Assembly (NCBI GenBank): GCA_023423775.1
Contig: JAFAEZ010000103.1
Span: forward strand, 1 to 6,956
Length of the DNA: 6,956 nucleotides
DNA from: Pseudomonadota bacterium
GTDB taxonomy: Bacteria > Pseudomonadota > Alphaproteobacteria > Sphingomonadales > Sphingomonadaceae
Reading direction: 5' to 3'
Of the stretch, positions 1 to 5,233 are shown piece after piece. The position numbers were made by a program, and so were the translations under genes. Below the pieces are notes generated by a model. That model did no database searches. It saw only the letters and a program-made list of their open reading frames with translations, and was not told the origin of the DNA. Every line of letters begins with the position of its first letter. The first letter of the stretch is position 1.

Positions 1-545
1 TCGTCGACGTGCATCTGATCGGTTCGGCCATCTGCCCCAAGGCGGTGTGGGTCGTGATGCGCGAGCAGAATTACGGCCGCATCCTGATGACCGCTTCCTC
101 GACCGGGCTGTTCGGCAATTTCGGCCAGGCCAATTACGGCGCCGCCAAGCTCGGACTCGCCGGCCTCGCCAAGACGCTCTACCTCGAGGGCGCGAAATAT
201 AATGTCCGGGTCAACACGCTCGCCCCGACCGCCGCGACGCGCATGACCGAGGACATCTTCCCCGCCGAGATGCTCGCCGCGTTCAATCCGGAGAATGTGG
301 TCCCGGCGGCGCTCTTCCTCGTCTCGGAGGACGCACCCACAAACGTCATCCTCGGCGCCGGCGCCGGCGTCTATCAGGCGAGCTATGTCACGCTAACGCC
401 GGGCGTCGCCCTGCCCGAGGGCGAGCGCACGGTCGAAGGCGTCGCCGCCCAGTGGGACCGGATCGTCGACCGCAGCGGCGAGATCGTGCCGCAGTCCGGC
501 ACCGAACAGGCGATGATGATCCTGCAGACCCTGCAGAAAGGCTGA
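1..545 (+). CDS. SDR-family oxidoreductase, C-terminal part (5' end outside window); MFE-2 type 3-hydroxyacyl-CoA dehydrogenase-like
   Basis: The reading frame (codons from base 3) is open from the window edge to TGA at 543-545, so the N-terminal NAD(P)-binding part is missing. The visible part carries the catalytic half of a short-chain dehydrogenase/reductase: a TASS segment with the active-site Ser near bases 96-98, then YGAAK with catalytic Tyr at 135-137 and Lys at 147-149, giving the usual 13-residue Ser-Tyr spacing and YxxxK. The following VRVNTLAPTAATRMTED stretch is the conserved N-[ST]-[LI]-[AS]-P region. The sequence through this part, and the long tail after the Rossmann core, resemble the (3R)-hydroxyacyl-CoA dehydrogenase domain of peroxisomal multifunctional enzyme type 2 and its stand-alone bacterial relatives of about 300 residues. 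It is therefore probably an NAD(P)-dependent cytosolic dehydrogenase, perhaps in acyl-CoA metabolism. The family is certain; the substrate is inference. The GTG at base 9 is internal, not a start. Confidence 0.9.
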   Translation, partial: VDVHLIGSAICPKAVWVVMREQNYGRILMTASSTGLFGNFGQANYGAAKLGLAGLAKTLYLEGAKYNVRVNTLAPTAATRMTEDIFPAEMLAAFNPENVVPAALFLVSEDAPTNVILGAGAGVYQASYVTLTPGVALPEGERTVEGVAAQWDRIVDRSGEIVPQSGTEQAMMILQTLQKG

Positions 546-613
546 GGCCGGGGCGTCCGAAAAGCGGGGTGCGGCCGCGTCCTGAGATCCCGGCGTCCGC
601 CCAGATGACGAGA

Positions 614-635
614 GTGTATTGTTACGACAATACAC
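614..635. promoter_or_regulatory. Perfect 9-bp inverted repeat with 4-nt spacer, likely operator
   Basis: Arms GTGTATTGT (614-622) and ACAATACAC (627-635) are perfect reverse complements around TACG. The repeat lies 38 bp upstream of the ATG at 674, where a repressor or activator of the membrane-protein gene would bind. It is AT-rich in a GC-rich spacer. TetR, GntR and PadR proteins bind sites of this general form, but no such regulator is encoded in the window. In RNA it could fold into a 9-bp stem with a UACG loop. No T tract follows, so it is not a normal terminator. Clear promoter hexamers were not identified. Confidence 0.6.
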
Positions 636-673
636 CTGTGGTAAGCCGGACGTCTCTAGGGAGGGAAACGCCT

Positions 674-1753
674 ATGTATAGTGACAGCGATCTCGAGGCG
701 GCCGTCGCGGCCGGGGCGCTGACGCCCCAGGCTGCGGACGGCCTGCGCGCTTTTGTCGCGCGCACTCGCGCCACGCCGGCGGTGGACGAGGAGCATTTCC
801 GCCTGCTCACCGGCTTCAACGACATCTTCGTTGCGATCGCCACCGTCATCCTGCTCGTCGCGCTCGCCTGGATCGGCAATGCGATCCCGCCCCACGTCGA
901 GGTCAATGGGCCCTCGCCGGTCTCGGGTCTGCTGGTGGCGGGCGCCGCCTGGGGTCTGGCCGAATTCTTCACCCGCAAGCGCCGCATGGCGCTGCCCAGC
1001 ATCATCCTCCTGCTCGCCTTTGTCGGCGGCACCTTCTTCGCCTGCGGCACGCTCGCGGCCGTGATCGTTCCGGAGAGCGCGATCCGCGACAACAATGTCG
1101 TCCAGGGCCTGATCGCCGCCGGCTGCGCGGCCGTCGCGGCTTTCGCGGCCTGGGTCCATTGGGGCCGCTTCCGCGTGCCGATCACGATCGCCGCCGGCGC
1201 CGCCGCCGTGACCGGGATCGGCGCCGGCCTCGTCGCTTCGGCGGTGCAGGATTCGCCGGCGCTGCGCGACATCATGCTCGGCTTCGTGCTCGTCGCCGGC
1301 ATCGCCGTCTTCCTGTTTGCCATGCGGTGGGATTCGTCCGATCCCAAGCGCGAGACGCGCCGTTCGGACGTCGCCTTCTGGCTCCACCTGCTGGCGGCGC
1401 CGATGATCGTGCACCCGGTCTTCACCCTGCTCGGTCTCACCGACGGCAAGGCCAGCGTGCCCGAGGCCGTGATTGTGGTGCTGGTCTATGTCCTGCTCGG
1501 CCTGACCGCGCTCGCGATCGACCGCCGTGCTTTGCTCGTCTCGGCCCTGGCCTATGTGCTGTGGGCGCTGAGTGACCTGTTCGAGCGGTTCGGCGCGGTC
1601 GAACTGAACTTCGCGCTCACCGCCCTGCTGATCGGGTCGGCTTTGCTTCTGCTCTCGGCCTTCTGGCACAATGCCCGGCGGGCGGTGGTGCGGCCGCTGC
1701 CGGCGCCGCTGCAGGCGAAGCTGCCGATGGTCGACCGGGTCGCGACCGCCTGA
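674..1753 (+). CDS. Multi-spanning membrane protein of unknown function (DUF2157-like N-terminus)
   Basis: This encodes a 359-residue integral inner-membrane protein that I do not recognise beyond a weak DUF2157-like look. A short soluble N-terminus (SDLEAAVAAGALTPQAADGL, about residues 5-24) is followed by about ten hydrophobic segments, near residues 49-71, 83-99, 107-131, 143-163, 166-190, 200-217, 231-255, 264-282, 285-301 and 310-331. A charged loop (DSSDPKRETRRSD) lies between the sixth and seventh. The C-terminus is short and basic. No catalytic motif or cofactor site is visible. The start at 674 is chosen because AGGGAGGG lies just upstream at good spacing. The in-frame ATG at 605 would put the palindrome at 614-635 inside the coding region and has no such ribosome site. 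The gene stands alone between an SDR gene and convergent neighbours and is probably controlled through that palindrome. That it is a real gene is near certain; the function is unknown. Confidence 0.85.
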   Translation: MYSDSDLEAAVAAGALTPQAADGLRAFVARTRATPAVDEEHFRLLTGFNDIFVAIATVILLVALAWIGNAIPPHVEVNGPSPVSGLLVAGAAWGLAEFFTRKRRMALPSIILLLAFVGGTFFACGTLAAVIVPESAIRDNNVVQGLIAAGCAAVAAFAAWVHWGRFRVPITIAAGAAAVTGIGAGLVASAVQDSPALRDIMLGFVLVAGIAVFLFAMRWDSSDPKRETRRSDVAFWLHLLAAPMIVHPVFTLLGLTDGKASVPEAVIVVLVYVLLGLTALAIDRRALLVSALAYVLWALSDLFERFGAVELNFALTALLIGSALLLLSAFWHNARRAVVRPLPAPLQAKLPMVDRVATA

Positions 1754-1762
1754 AATCGGGGA

Positions 1763-1785
1763 GGCCCGGCGCGCGGCGCCGGGCC
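1763..1785. terminator. GC-rich hairpin between convergent genes, possible bidirectional terminator
   Basis: GGCCCGGCGC (1763-1772) pairs perfectly with GCGCCGGGCC (1776-1785) around a 3-nt loop. It fills most of the 36-bp gap between the stop of the membrane-protein gene and the stop of the convergent DUF2794 gene, which is where a shared terminator is expected. Only short, interrupted T stretches follow on either strand, so intrinsic efficiency is doubtful. Confidence 0.5.
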
Positions 1786-1789
1786 GCTC

Positions 1790-2128
1790 TCAATTGCCGA
1801 CCAGTTTCACCAGCCGCCGCTCGAGCGGCGCGAGGACGGGGCCCAGTTCGTGGCCCCGTTTCAGCACCAGGCCATGCTCGCCGACCAGCGCCCACATGCC
1901 CTGCTTGCCGCGCAGCGACGGCCTCTTCTCGATCTTATATTCGGGCCGCTCGGCGGTCCGCCGGAACGCCCAGAAGGCGGCGTAGTCGCGGCCGAAGTCG
2001 ATCGCATAATCGCGCCACAGCCCGGCGGCGACCATGCGGCCGTAGAGGTCGACAATCCGGGAAAGCTCGGCTCTGTCGAAGCCGATCTGCGGCGATGAGG
2101 CATTGGGAAAAGGGTGGACGGTACCCAT
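1790..2128 (-). CDS. DUF2794 family protein
   Basis: This is a 112-residue protein matching the small alphaproteobacterial DUF2794 family, whose function is not known to me. Recognisable family features are an FDRAEL-x-RIVDLYGRMV helix (about residues 18-34), the W-R-D-YAIDF segment (39-45), the AFWAFRR strand (51-57), YKIEKRP (64-70) and GLVLKRG near residue 86. There is no signal peptide or membrane segment, so it is probably a cytosolic single-domain protein. Its ATG (2128-2126 on the minus strand) shares one base with the cysE stop codon (TGATG). No clear ribosome site precedes it, so translation is probably coupled to cysE. The coupling suggests co-expression with serine acetyltransferase, but a functional link is inference only. 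A hairpin lies just beyond its stop. Confidence 0.85.
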   Translation of the reverse strand: MGTVHPFPNASSPQIGFDRAELSRIVDLYGRMVAAGLWRDYAIDFGRDYAAFWAFRRTAERPEYKIEKRPSLRGKQGMWALVGEHGLVLKRGHELGPVLAPLERRLVKLVGN

Positions 2129-2823
2129 CAGGCCCGATCGCGCTTGGCGGCGCGCTGCGCGCCCTGGCGCTCTTCCAGCACCTCGGCCAGCCGCTGGCGC
2201 AGCAGCTCGACCTCGCCCTGCAGGGTCTCGAGCTTCTGCGTGGCCGGGTCCGCGCAGTCGGTGCACGGCGTCCCGTAGGGCAGGAAACCGCGGCCATATT
2301 CGGCGGCGTCGACCAAAGTCGATCGCGCCGGAATGCCGGTCATGGTTGCGCCTTCGGGCACGTCCTTGGTGACCACCGCATTGGCGCCGATCTTGGCGTT
2401 GGCGCCGACCGTGATCGGCCCCAGCACCTGCGCGCCCGATCCGATCACGACGCCGTCGGCGATGGTCGGGTGGCGCTTGCCGGCGATGCCGTTGTTCGGA
2501 TTGGTGCCGCCCAGGGTGACGCACTGGTAGATCGTGACGTTGTCGCCGATTACCGCGGTCTCGCCGATCACGGTGAAGCCGTGGTCGATGAAGAAATGGC
2601 GGCCGATCTCGGCGCCGGGATGGATGTCGATCGCGGTCAGCATGCGCGAAAGGTGGTTGATCAGCCGCGCCAGGAAGTAGAGCTCGCCCCGGAACAGCCA
2701 GTGGGCGACGCGATGCAGCGCCAGCGCCCACACGCCGGGATAGATCAATATCTCCCAGCGCGACCGCGGCGCTGGGTCCCGCGCCTTGATCGAGTCCAGA
2801 TACGCGACAAGCCCCGACAGCAT
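2128..2823 (-). CDS. cysE: Serine O-acetyltransferase (short EpsC-type CysE)
   Basis: This 231-residue cytosolic enzyme should transfer acetyl from acetyl-CoA to L-serine, giving O-acetylserine for cysteine synthesis. It is the short form lacking much of the N-terminal helical domain of the 273-residue E. coli enzyme. The segment ARDPAPRSRWEILIYPG (14-30) is followed by a left-handed beta-helix of hexapeptide repeats (about 64-165). Asp66 in DIHPGA and His81 in FIDHG correspond to the catalytic Asp/His pair, and KRH with His118 sits in the conserved substrate loop. The last 45 residues are a tail with a CTDC pair (187-190) followed by a probable coiled coil (194-220), which is not part of the E. 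coli protein. The start at 2823 is preferred to one ten codons upstream because GAGGG precedes it by 7 nt and it matches the usual family N-terminus. It is followed in overlap by the DUF2794 gene. Confidence 0.93.
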   Translation of the reverse strand: MLSGLVAYLDSIKARDPAPRSRWEILIYPGVWALALHRVAHWLFRGELYFLARLINHLSRMLTAIDIHPGAEIGRHFFIDHGFTVIGETAVIGDNVTIYQCVTLGGTNPNNGIAGKRHPTIADGVVIGSGAQVLGPITVGANAKIGANAVVTKDVPEGATMTGIPARSTLVDAAEYGRGFLPYGTPCTDCADPATQKLETLQGEVELLRQRLAEVLEERQGAQRAAKRDRA

Positions 2824-2846
2824 AGGCAAACCCTCAAACCCCGTAG

Positions 2847-2868
2847 GCGGCAAAATAAGCCTTGCCGC
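2847..2868. promoter_or_regulatory. Inverted repeat upstream of cysE
   Basis: GCGGCAA (2847-2853) and TTGCCGC (2862-2868) form perfect 7-bp arms around an AT-rich 8-nt centre, about 24 bp upstream of the cysE start. It could be a protein-binding site or a leader hairpin in the cysE mRNA. No T tract follows on the minus strand, which argues against a terminator. No regulator can be named. Confidence 0.35.
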
Positions 2869-2919
2869 ACCAGAATGCCAGAAGGGGCGCTAATCTTTTG
2901 CTACCGGGCCGAAACGGAT

Positions 2920-2943
2920 GGGGGCGGGCCGCGCCGCGCCCCC
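2920..2943 (-). terminator. Hairpin downstream of ahpD, weak terminator candidate
   Basis: GGGGGCG (2920-2926) and CGCCCCC (2937-2943) give a 7-bp GC stem with a 10-nt loop, starting 7 bp beyond the ahpD stop on the minus strand. Only a short TTT follows a few bases later, so intrinsic termination would be weak. It separates the ahpC-ahpD unit from cysE, which lies on the same strand. Confidence 0.4.
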
Positions 2944-2950
2944 AGCCGGG

Positions 2951-3469
2951 TCAGAGCGTGGCGTGGACCGTCGCCACCGCCTTGACGATCGCGCCGATCC
3001 GGGCCGCGGCCTGGATCGCTTCGGCGTTGACGCCGTGCTGCTTCAGCACCTTCTCGTGGCTGTCGATGCACATGCCGCAGCCGTTCATCGCGCTGACGGC
3101 AAGGCTGAACAGCTCGAAATCGGCCTTGTCGATGCCCGGATTGCCGATCACGTTCATGCGCAGCTTGGCCGGCATCGTGCCATATTCCGGGTTCGAGACG
3201 AGGTGGACGAAGCGGTAATAGACGTTGTTCATCGCCATCACCGCCGCCGACGCGCGCGCCGCATTGGCGGCTTCGGGCGAAAGCTTGCCCTCGACCTCGG
3301 CTTCGGCCGCCTCGACGATCGGCTTGTAGCCGGTGCCGTGCGCGCAGGCGAGCAGCAGGCCGTATTTGCGCTGGTCGCCGAGCGTCTGGTCGGACAGCAA
3401 GGAGCCCATGTTGAGCCGCAGGTCCTTGGCGTAATCGGGAAGTGTTTCGGTGAATGCCTTGAGCGACAT
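2951..3469 (-). CDS. ahpD: Alkyl hydroperoxidase AhpD (CMD family)
   Basis: This 172-residue protein of the carboxymuconolactone decarboxylase/AhpD fold is close in length to the 177-residue M. tuberculosis AhpD. The family's redox site is present: NGCGMCIDSHE with Cys131, Cys134 and His138, and Glu119 upstream as the fourth proton-relay residue. In M. tuberculosis AhpD a further His (132) lies between the cysteines; here that position is Met133. AhpD acts in the cytosol as a thiol adaptor that re-reduces AhpC, in mycobacteria with dihydrolipoamide-linked partners, and has weak peroxidase activity itself. The upstream ahpC is of the type that uses AhpD, and no ahpF is visible. The start is supported by AAGGAG 9 nt upstream. 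A terminator-like hairpin lies immediately before this ribosome site, so expression probably depends on read-through from ahpC. Confidence 0.93.
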   Translation of the reverse strand: MSLKAFTETLPDYAKDLRLNMGSLLSDQTLGDQRKYGLLLACAHGTGYKPIVEAAEAEVEGKLSPEAANAARASAAVMAMNNVYYRFVHLVSNPEYGTMPAKLRMNVIGNPGIDKADFELFSLAVSAMNGCGMCIDSHEKVLKQHGVNAEAIQAAARIGAIVKAVATVHATL

Positions 3470-3490
3470 GATTTCAATCTCCTTCGGGTA

Positions 3491-3527
3491 AAGAAAAGGG
3501 GCGCGGAAACCTGTTCCCGCGCCCCTT
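3491..3527 (-). terminator. Intrinsic terminator/attenuator between ahpC and ahpD
   Basis: Read on the minus strand, AAGGGGCGCGG (3527-3517) pairs perfectly with CCGCGCCCCTT (3506-3496) around a 10-nt loop. The T-rich stretch TTTTCTTT covers the foot of the stem and the bases just after it, down to 3490. This is the only hairpin in the window with a convincing U tract. It ends about 20 bp before the ahpD start and overlaps the approach to its ribosome site, so it should cut ahpD transcription relative to ahpC. Confidence 0.8.
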
Positions 3528-3563
3528 CCAAGGTCCGAGCCCTGGCGCGCCTAAGGGGGCGTT

Positions 3564-3600
3564 AGGGCCCCCGCGAAAGTACTACTTTCGCGGGCGCCCT
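3564..3600. repeat. Long palindrome/stem-loop abutting the ahpC stop codon
   Basis: A perfect 12-bp inverted repeat (3570-3581 with 3583-3594, one central base) extends to 16-bp arms with one mismatch (3564-3579 with 3585-3600) around the loop TACTA. The structure touches the ahpC stop codon at 3601-3603. No T tract follows on the minus strand. It may protect the 3' end of ahpC mRNA, or it may be a copy of a dispersed REP-like intergenic palindrome. A single window cannot distinguish these. Confidence 0.65.
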
Positions 3601-4137
3601 TTAGGCCGCCGGCTTCAGGACCTCTTGGCCTTCCGTCCAGTTGCACGGGCAGAGCTCGTCGGTCTGCAGCGCGTCGAGGACGCGCAGCGTCTCCGCCGGG
3701 TTGCGGCCGACATTGAGGCCGTTGACCGTGACATGCTGGATGATGTTGTCGGGATCGACGATGAAGGTGGCGCGGAATGCGACGCCTTCCGGAGCGACGA
3801 TGCCGAGCGCGTTCGCCAGTTCCTTCTTGTGGTCGGCGATCCACGGGAAGTCGCAGGCGGCGAGACGCTCGTCGGCCTTGCGCCAGGCGTGGTGGACGAA
3901 GTCGGTGTCGGTCGAGGCGCCGATCAGCACCGCGTCACGATCCTCGAAATCGCTCTTGAGTTCGCCATAGCCGATGATCTCGGTCGGGCACACGAACGTG
4001 AAGTCCTTCGGCCAGAAGAACAGCACCTTCCACTTGCCGTTGGTCTCGGCGAGATCGATCGTCTCGCCGGCCGGCAGCGCGGCGCCCTGCTGGACGGAGA
4101 GCGTGAGTTCAGGAAGCTTATCACCAACGGTGAGCAT
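3601..4137 (-). CDS. ahpC: Peroxiredoxin AhpC (2-Cys, mycobacterial type)
   Basis: This 178-residue cytosolic peroxiredoxin reduces hydrogen peroxide and organic hydroperoxides. The thioredoxin-fold active site PKDFTFVCPTE is intact: Pro43, Thr47 and peroxidatic Cys50, with Arg122 in FRATF as the likely active-site arginine. The C-terminus has ELCPCNW with Cys163 and Cys165, a doubled resolving-cysteine motif like the ELCACNW (Cys174/Cys176) of M. tuberculosis AhpC. An extra Cys95 is present. This type is re-reduced by AhpD rather than AhpF, and ahpD follows directly downstream. The start is supported by AGGGG 8 nt upstream. The gene faces oxyR across 111 bp containing LysR-type boxes, so peroxide-dependent activation by OxyR is the natural inference. 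A long stem-loop starts right after its TAA stop. Confidence 0.96.
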   Translation of the reverse strand: MLTVGDKLPELTLSVQQGAALPAGETIDLAETNGKWKVLFFWPKDFTFVCPTEIIGYGELKSDFEDRDAVLIGASTDTDFVHHAWRKADERLAACDFPWIADHKKELANALGIVAPEGVAFRATFIVDPDNIIQHVTVNGLNVGRNPAETLRVLDALQTDELCPCNWTEGQEVLKPAA

Positions 4138-4204
4138 CTATTATTCCCCTGTGAGGATTGGGTGGGTAGGAAGTGTTGAGGCGCTCAAATGGGGGCTGGC
4201 GTCC

Positions 4205-4238
4205 ATCGATCAAATTGATTAGATCAAATATATTGATC
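4205..4238. promoter_or_regulatory. Candidate OxyR operator, two tandem ATC-N9-GAT boxes, in the ahpC-oxyR divergent region
   Basis: Two boxes fit the LysR pattern T-N11-A within ATC-N9-GAT: 4205-4219 and 4223-4237, centres 18 bp apart. Within them GATCAA occurs at 4208 and 4222, and TTGAT at 4215 and 4233, so 4222-4238 is also a GATCAA-N5-TTGATC palindrome. The block is strikingly AT-rich. It lies 10 bp before the oxyR start and about 68 bp before the ahpC start, which suits OxyR autorepression and ahpC activation. TATATT occurs on the plus strand (4229-4234) and on the minus strand (4232-4227), but no good -35 partner was found for either, so promoters are not assigned. Confidence 0.65.
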
Positions 4239-4248
4239 GAGAGGGACG

Positions 4249-5148
4249 ATGAGCACCTATCTCCCGACGCTGAAGCAGCTGCAATATCTGGTCGCCCTCA
4301 AGGACCACGGCCATTTCGGCCGCGCGGCCGAGGCCTGCTTCGTCACCCAGTCCACCCTTTCGGCCGGCCTGCGCGAGCTGGAATCGCTGATCGGCGTCAC
4401 TCTGGTCGAGCGCACGCGCCGCGTCGTCCGCTTCACGCCGCTCGGCAACCGCATCGCCGACAAGGCGCAGAAGATCCTGCGCGAGGCCGAGGAACTGGCC
4501 GACATGGCGCGCGCCGCCGGCAAGCCGCTCTCCGGCGAGTTGCGCATGGGGGTCATCCCCACCATCGCGCCCTTCCTCCTGCCCAGCCTGCTCCCCAAGC
4601 TGCGCAAGCAATGGCCGGACCTCAAACTCTATCTGCGCGAGGAAACCAGCCAGGCCGCCTGCGATTCCCTCCACCGCGGCCAGGTCGACTGCGTCTTGCT
4701 CGCCCTGCCCTATGGCTGTGGCGAGGTGGAATCGTTCGAATTGTTCGAGGACCGCCTGTTCGTCGCCTTCCCGCCCGGCACCTCGGAGAACCTTCCGGCC
4801 GAAATCACGCCGGCGGCGATCGACGAGGATAAATTGCTGCTGCTCGAGGACGGCCATTGCCTGAAGGACCATGCCCTCGCCGCCTGCAACCGGCCCGAGC
4901 TCAGGGCCGAGGCGACGATGCTCGGCACCTCGCTGCACACGATGGTGCAGATGGTCGACAACGGTCTCGGCGTGACGATGCTTCCCGAAATGGCGGTGAC
5001 GGCTGGCATCCTGGAAGGCACCGGCGTCGTCGCCCGTCCGCTCGATGCCGATCACCCCGCCCGGCGGATCGCGCTCATCTGGCGCAAGGGCAGCCCGCGC
5101 GAGAAGGAGTTCAGGCTGCTCGGCGAGGCGCTGAAGGCCGCCGCCTGA
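4249..5148 (+). CDS. oxyR: Hydrogen peroxide-sensing LysR-type regulator OxyR
   Basis: This 299-residue LysR-type regulator has an N-terminal winged helix-turn-helix (about residues 5-65, including FGRAAEACFVTQSTLSAG), a linker helix (about 65-92) and a periplasmic-binding-protein-like sensor domain (about 95-299). Cys204 and Cys213, in EDGHCLKDHALAAC, are nine residues apart and match Cys199/Cys208 of E. coli OxyR, which form the regulatory disulfide on oxidation. Length is close to the 305 residues of the E. coli protein. It should activate ahpC, and perhaps other peroxide genes outside the window, and regulate itself through the boxes at 4205-4238. The ATG at 4249 has GAGGG three bases upstream, rather close, but the N-terminus MSTYLPTLKQLQYLVAL is what the family shows. 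No closer LysR paralogue fits as well. Confidence 0.96.
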   Translation: MSTYLPTLKQLQYLVALKDHGHFGRAAEACFVTQSTLSAGLRELESLIGVTLVERTRRVVRFTPLGNRIADKAQKILREAEELADMARAAGKPLSGELRMGVIPTIAPFLLPSLLPKLRKQWPDLKLYLREETSQAACDSLHRGQVDCVLLALPYGCGEVESFELFEDRLFVAFPPGTSENLPAEITPAAIDEDKLLLLEDGHCLKDHALAACNRPELRAEATMLGTSLHTMVQMVDNGLGVTMLPEMAVTAGILEGTGVVARPLDADHPARRIALIWRKGSPREKEFRLLGEALKAAA

Positions 5149-5172
5149 GGGCGCCCTGCCGCTTCGGCGCCC
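5149..5172 (+). other. Short GC hairpin right after the oxyR stop
   Basis: GGGCGCC (5149-5155) and GGCGCCC (5166-5172) pair around a 10-nt loop, beginning at the base after the oxyR TGA. No T tract follows, so it may be only a weak or Rho-assisted 3' end. At this GC content, short GC stems arise easily by chance. Confidence 0.3.
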
Positions 5173-5233
5173 CGGCCCGGCTTTGCAGCCGCCATCATGT
5201 CCCGCTAGACCGGCCGGCAAAGACGGAGAGACC

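Noticed and set aside
605..673. Upstream start at 605 for the membrane protein
   Set aside because: It would translate the palindrome and add 23 residues with no conserved look, and a strong AGGGAGGG site serves the ATG at 674.
656..1669. Minus-strand open frame opposite the membrane protein
   Set aside because: The translation is rich in Asp, Glu, Arg and Gly, a mirror of hydrophobic codons. The plus-strand product has a good ribosome site and coherent membrane segments.
2824..2853. Upstream start at 2853 for cysE, adding ten residues
   Set aside because: GAGGG sits within this stretch at the right distance for the ATG at 2823, and the family usually begins there.
2095..2985. Plus-strand open frame over cysE
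   Set aside because: It lies opposite a fully conserved CysE and shows no recognisable domain.
4227..4234. TATATT as a -10 box for oxyR or ahpC
   Set aside because: It fits on either strand, but no acceptable -35 element lies 16-18 bp away, and it falls within the operator repeats, so assignment would be guesswork.
5149..5233. A true intrinsic terminator after oxyR
   Set aside because: Only a 7-bp GC stem without a T tract is present, so it is listed as a hairpin and not called a terminator.
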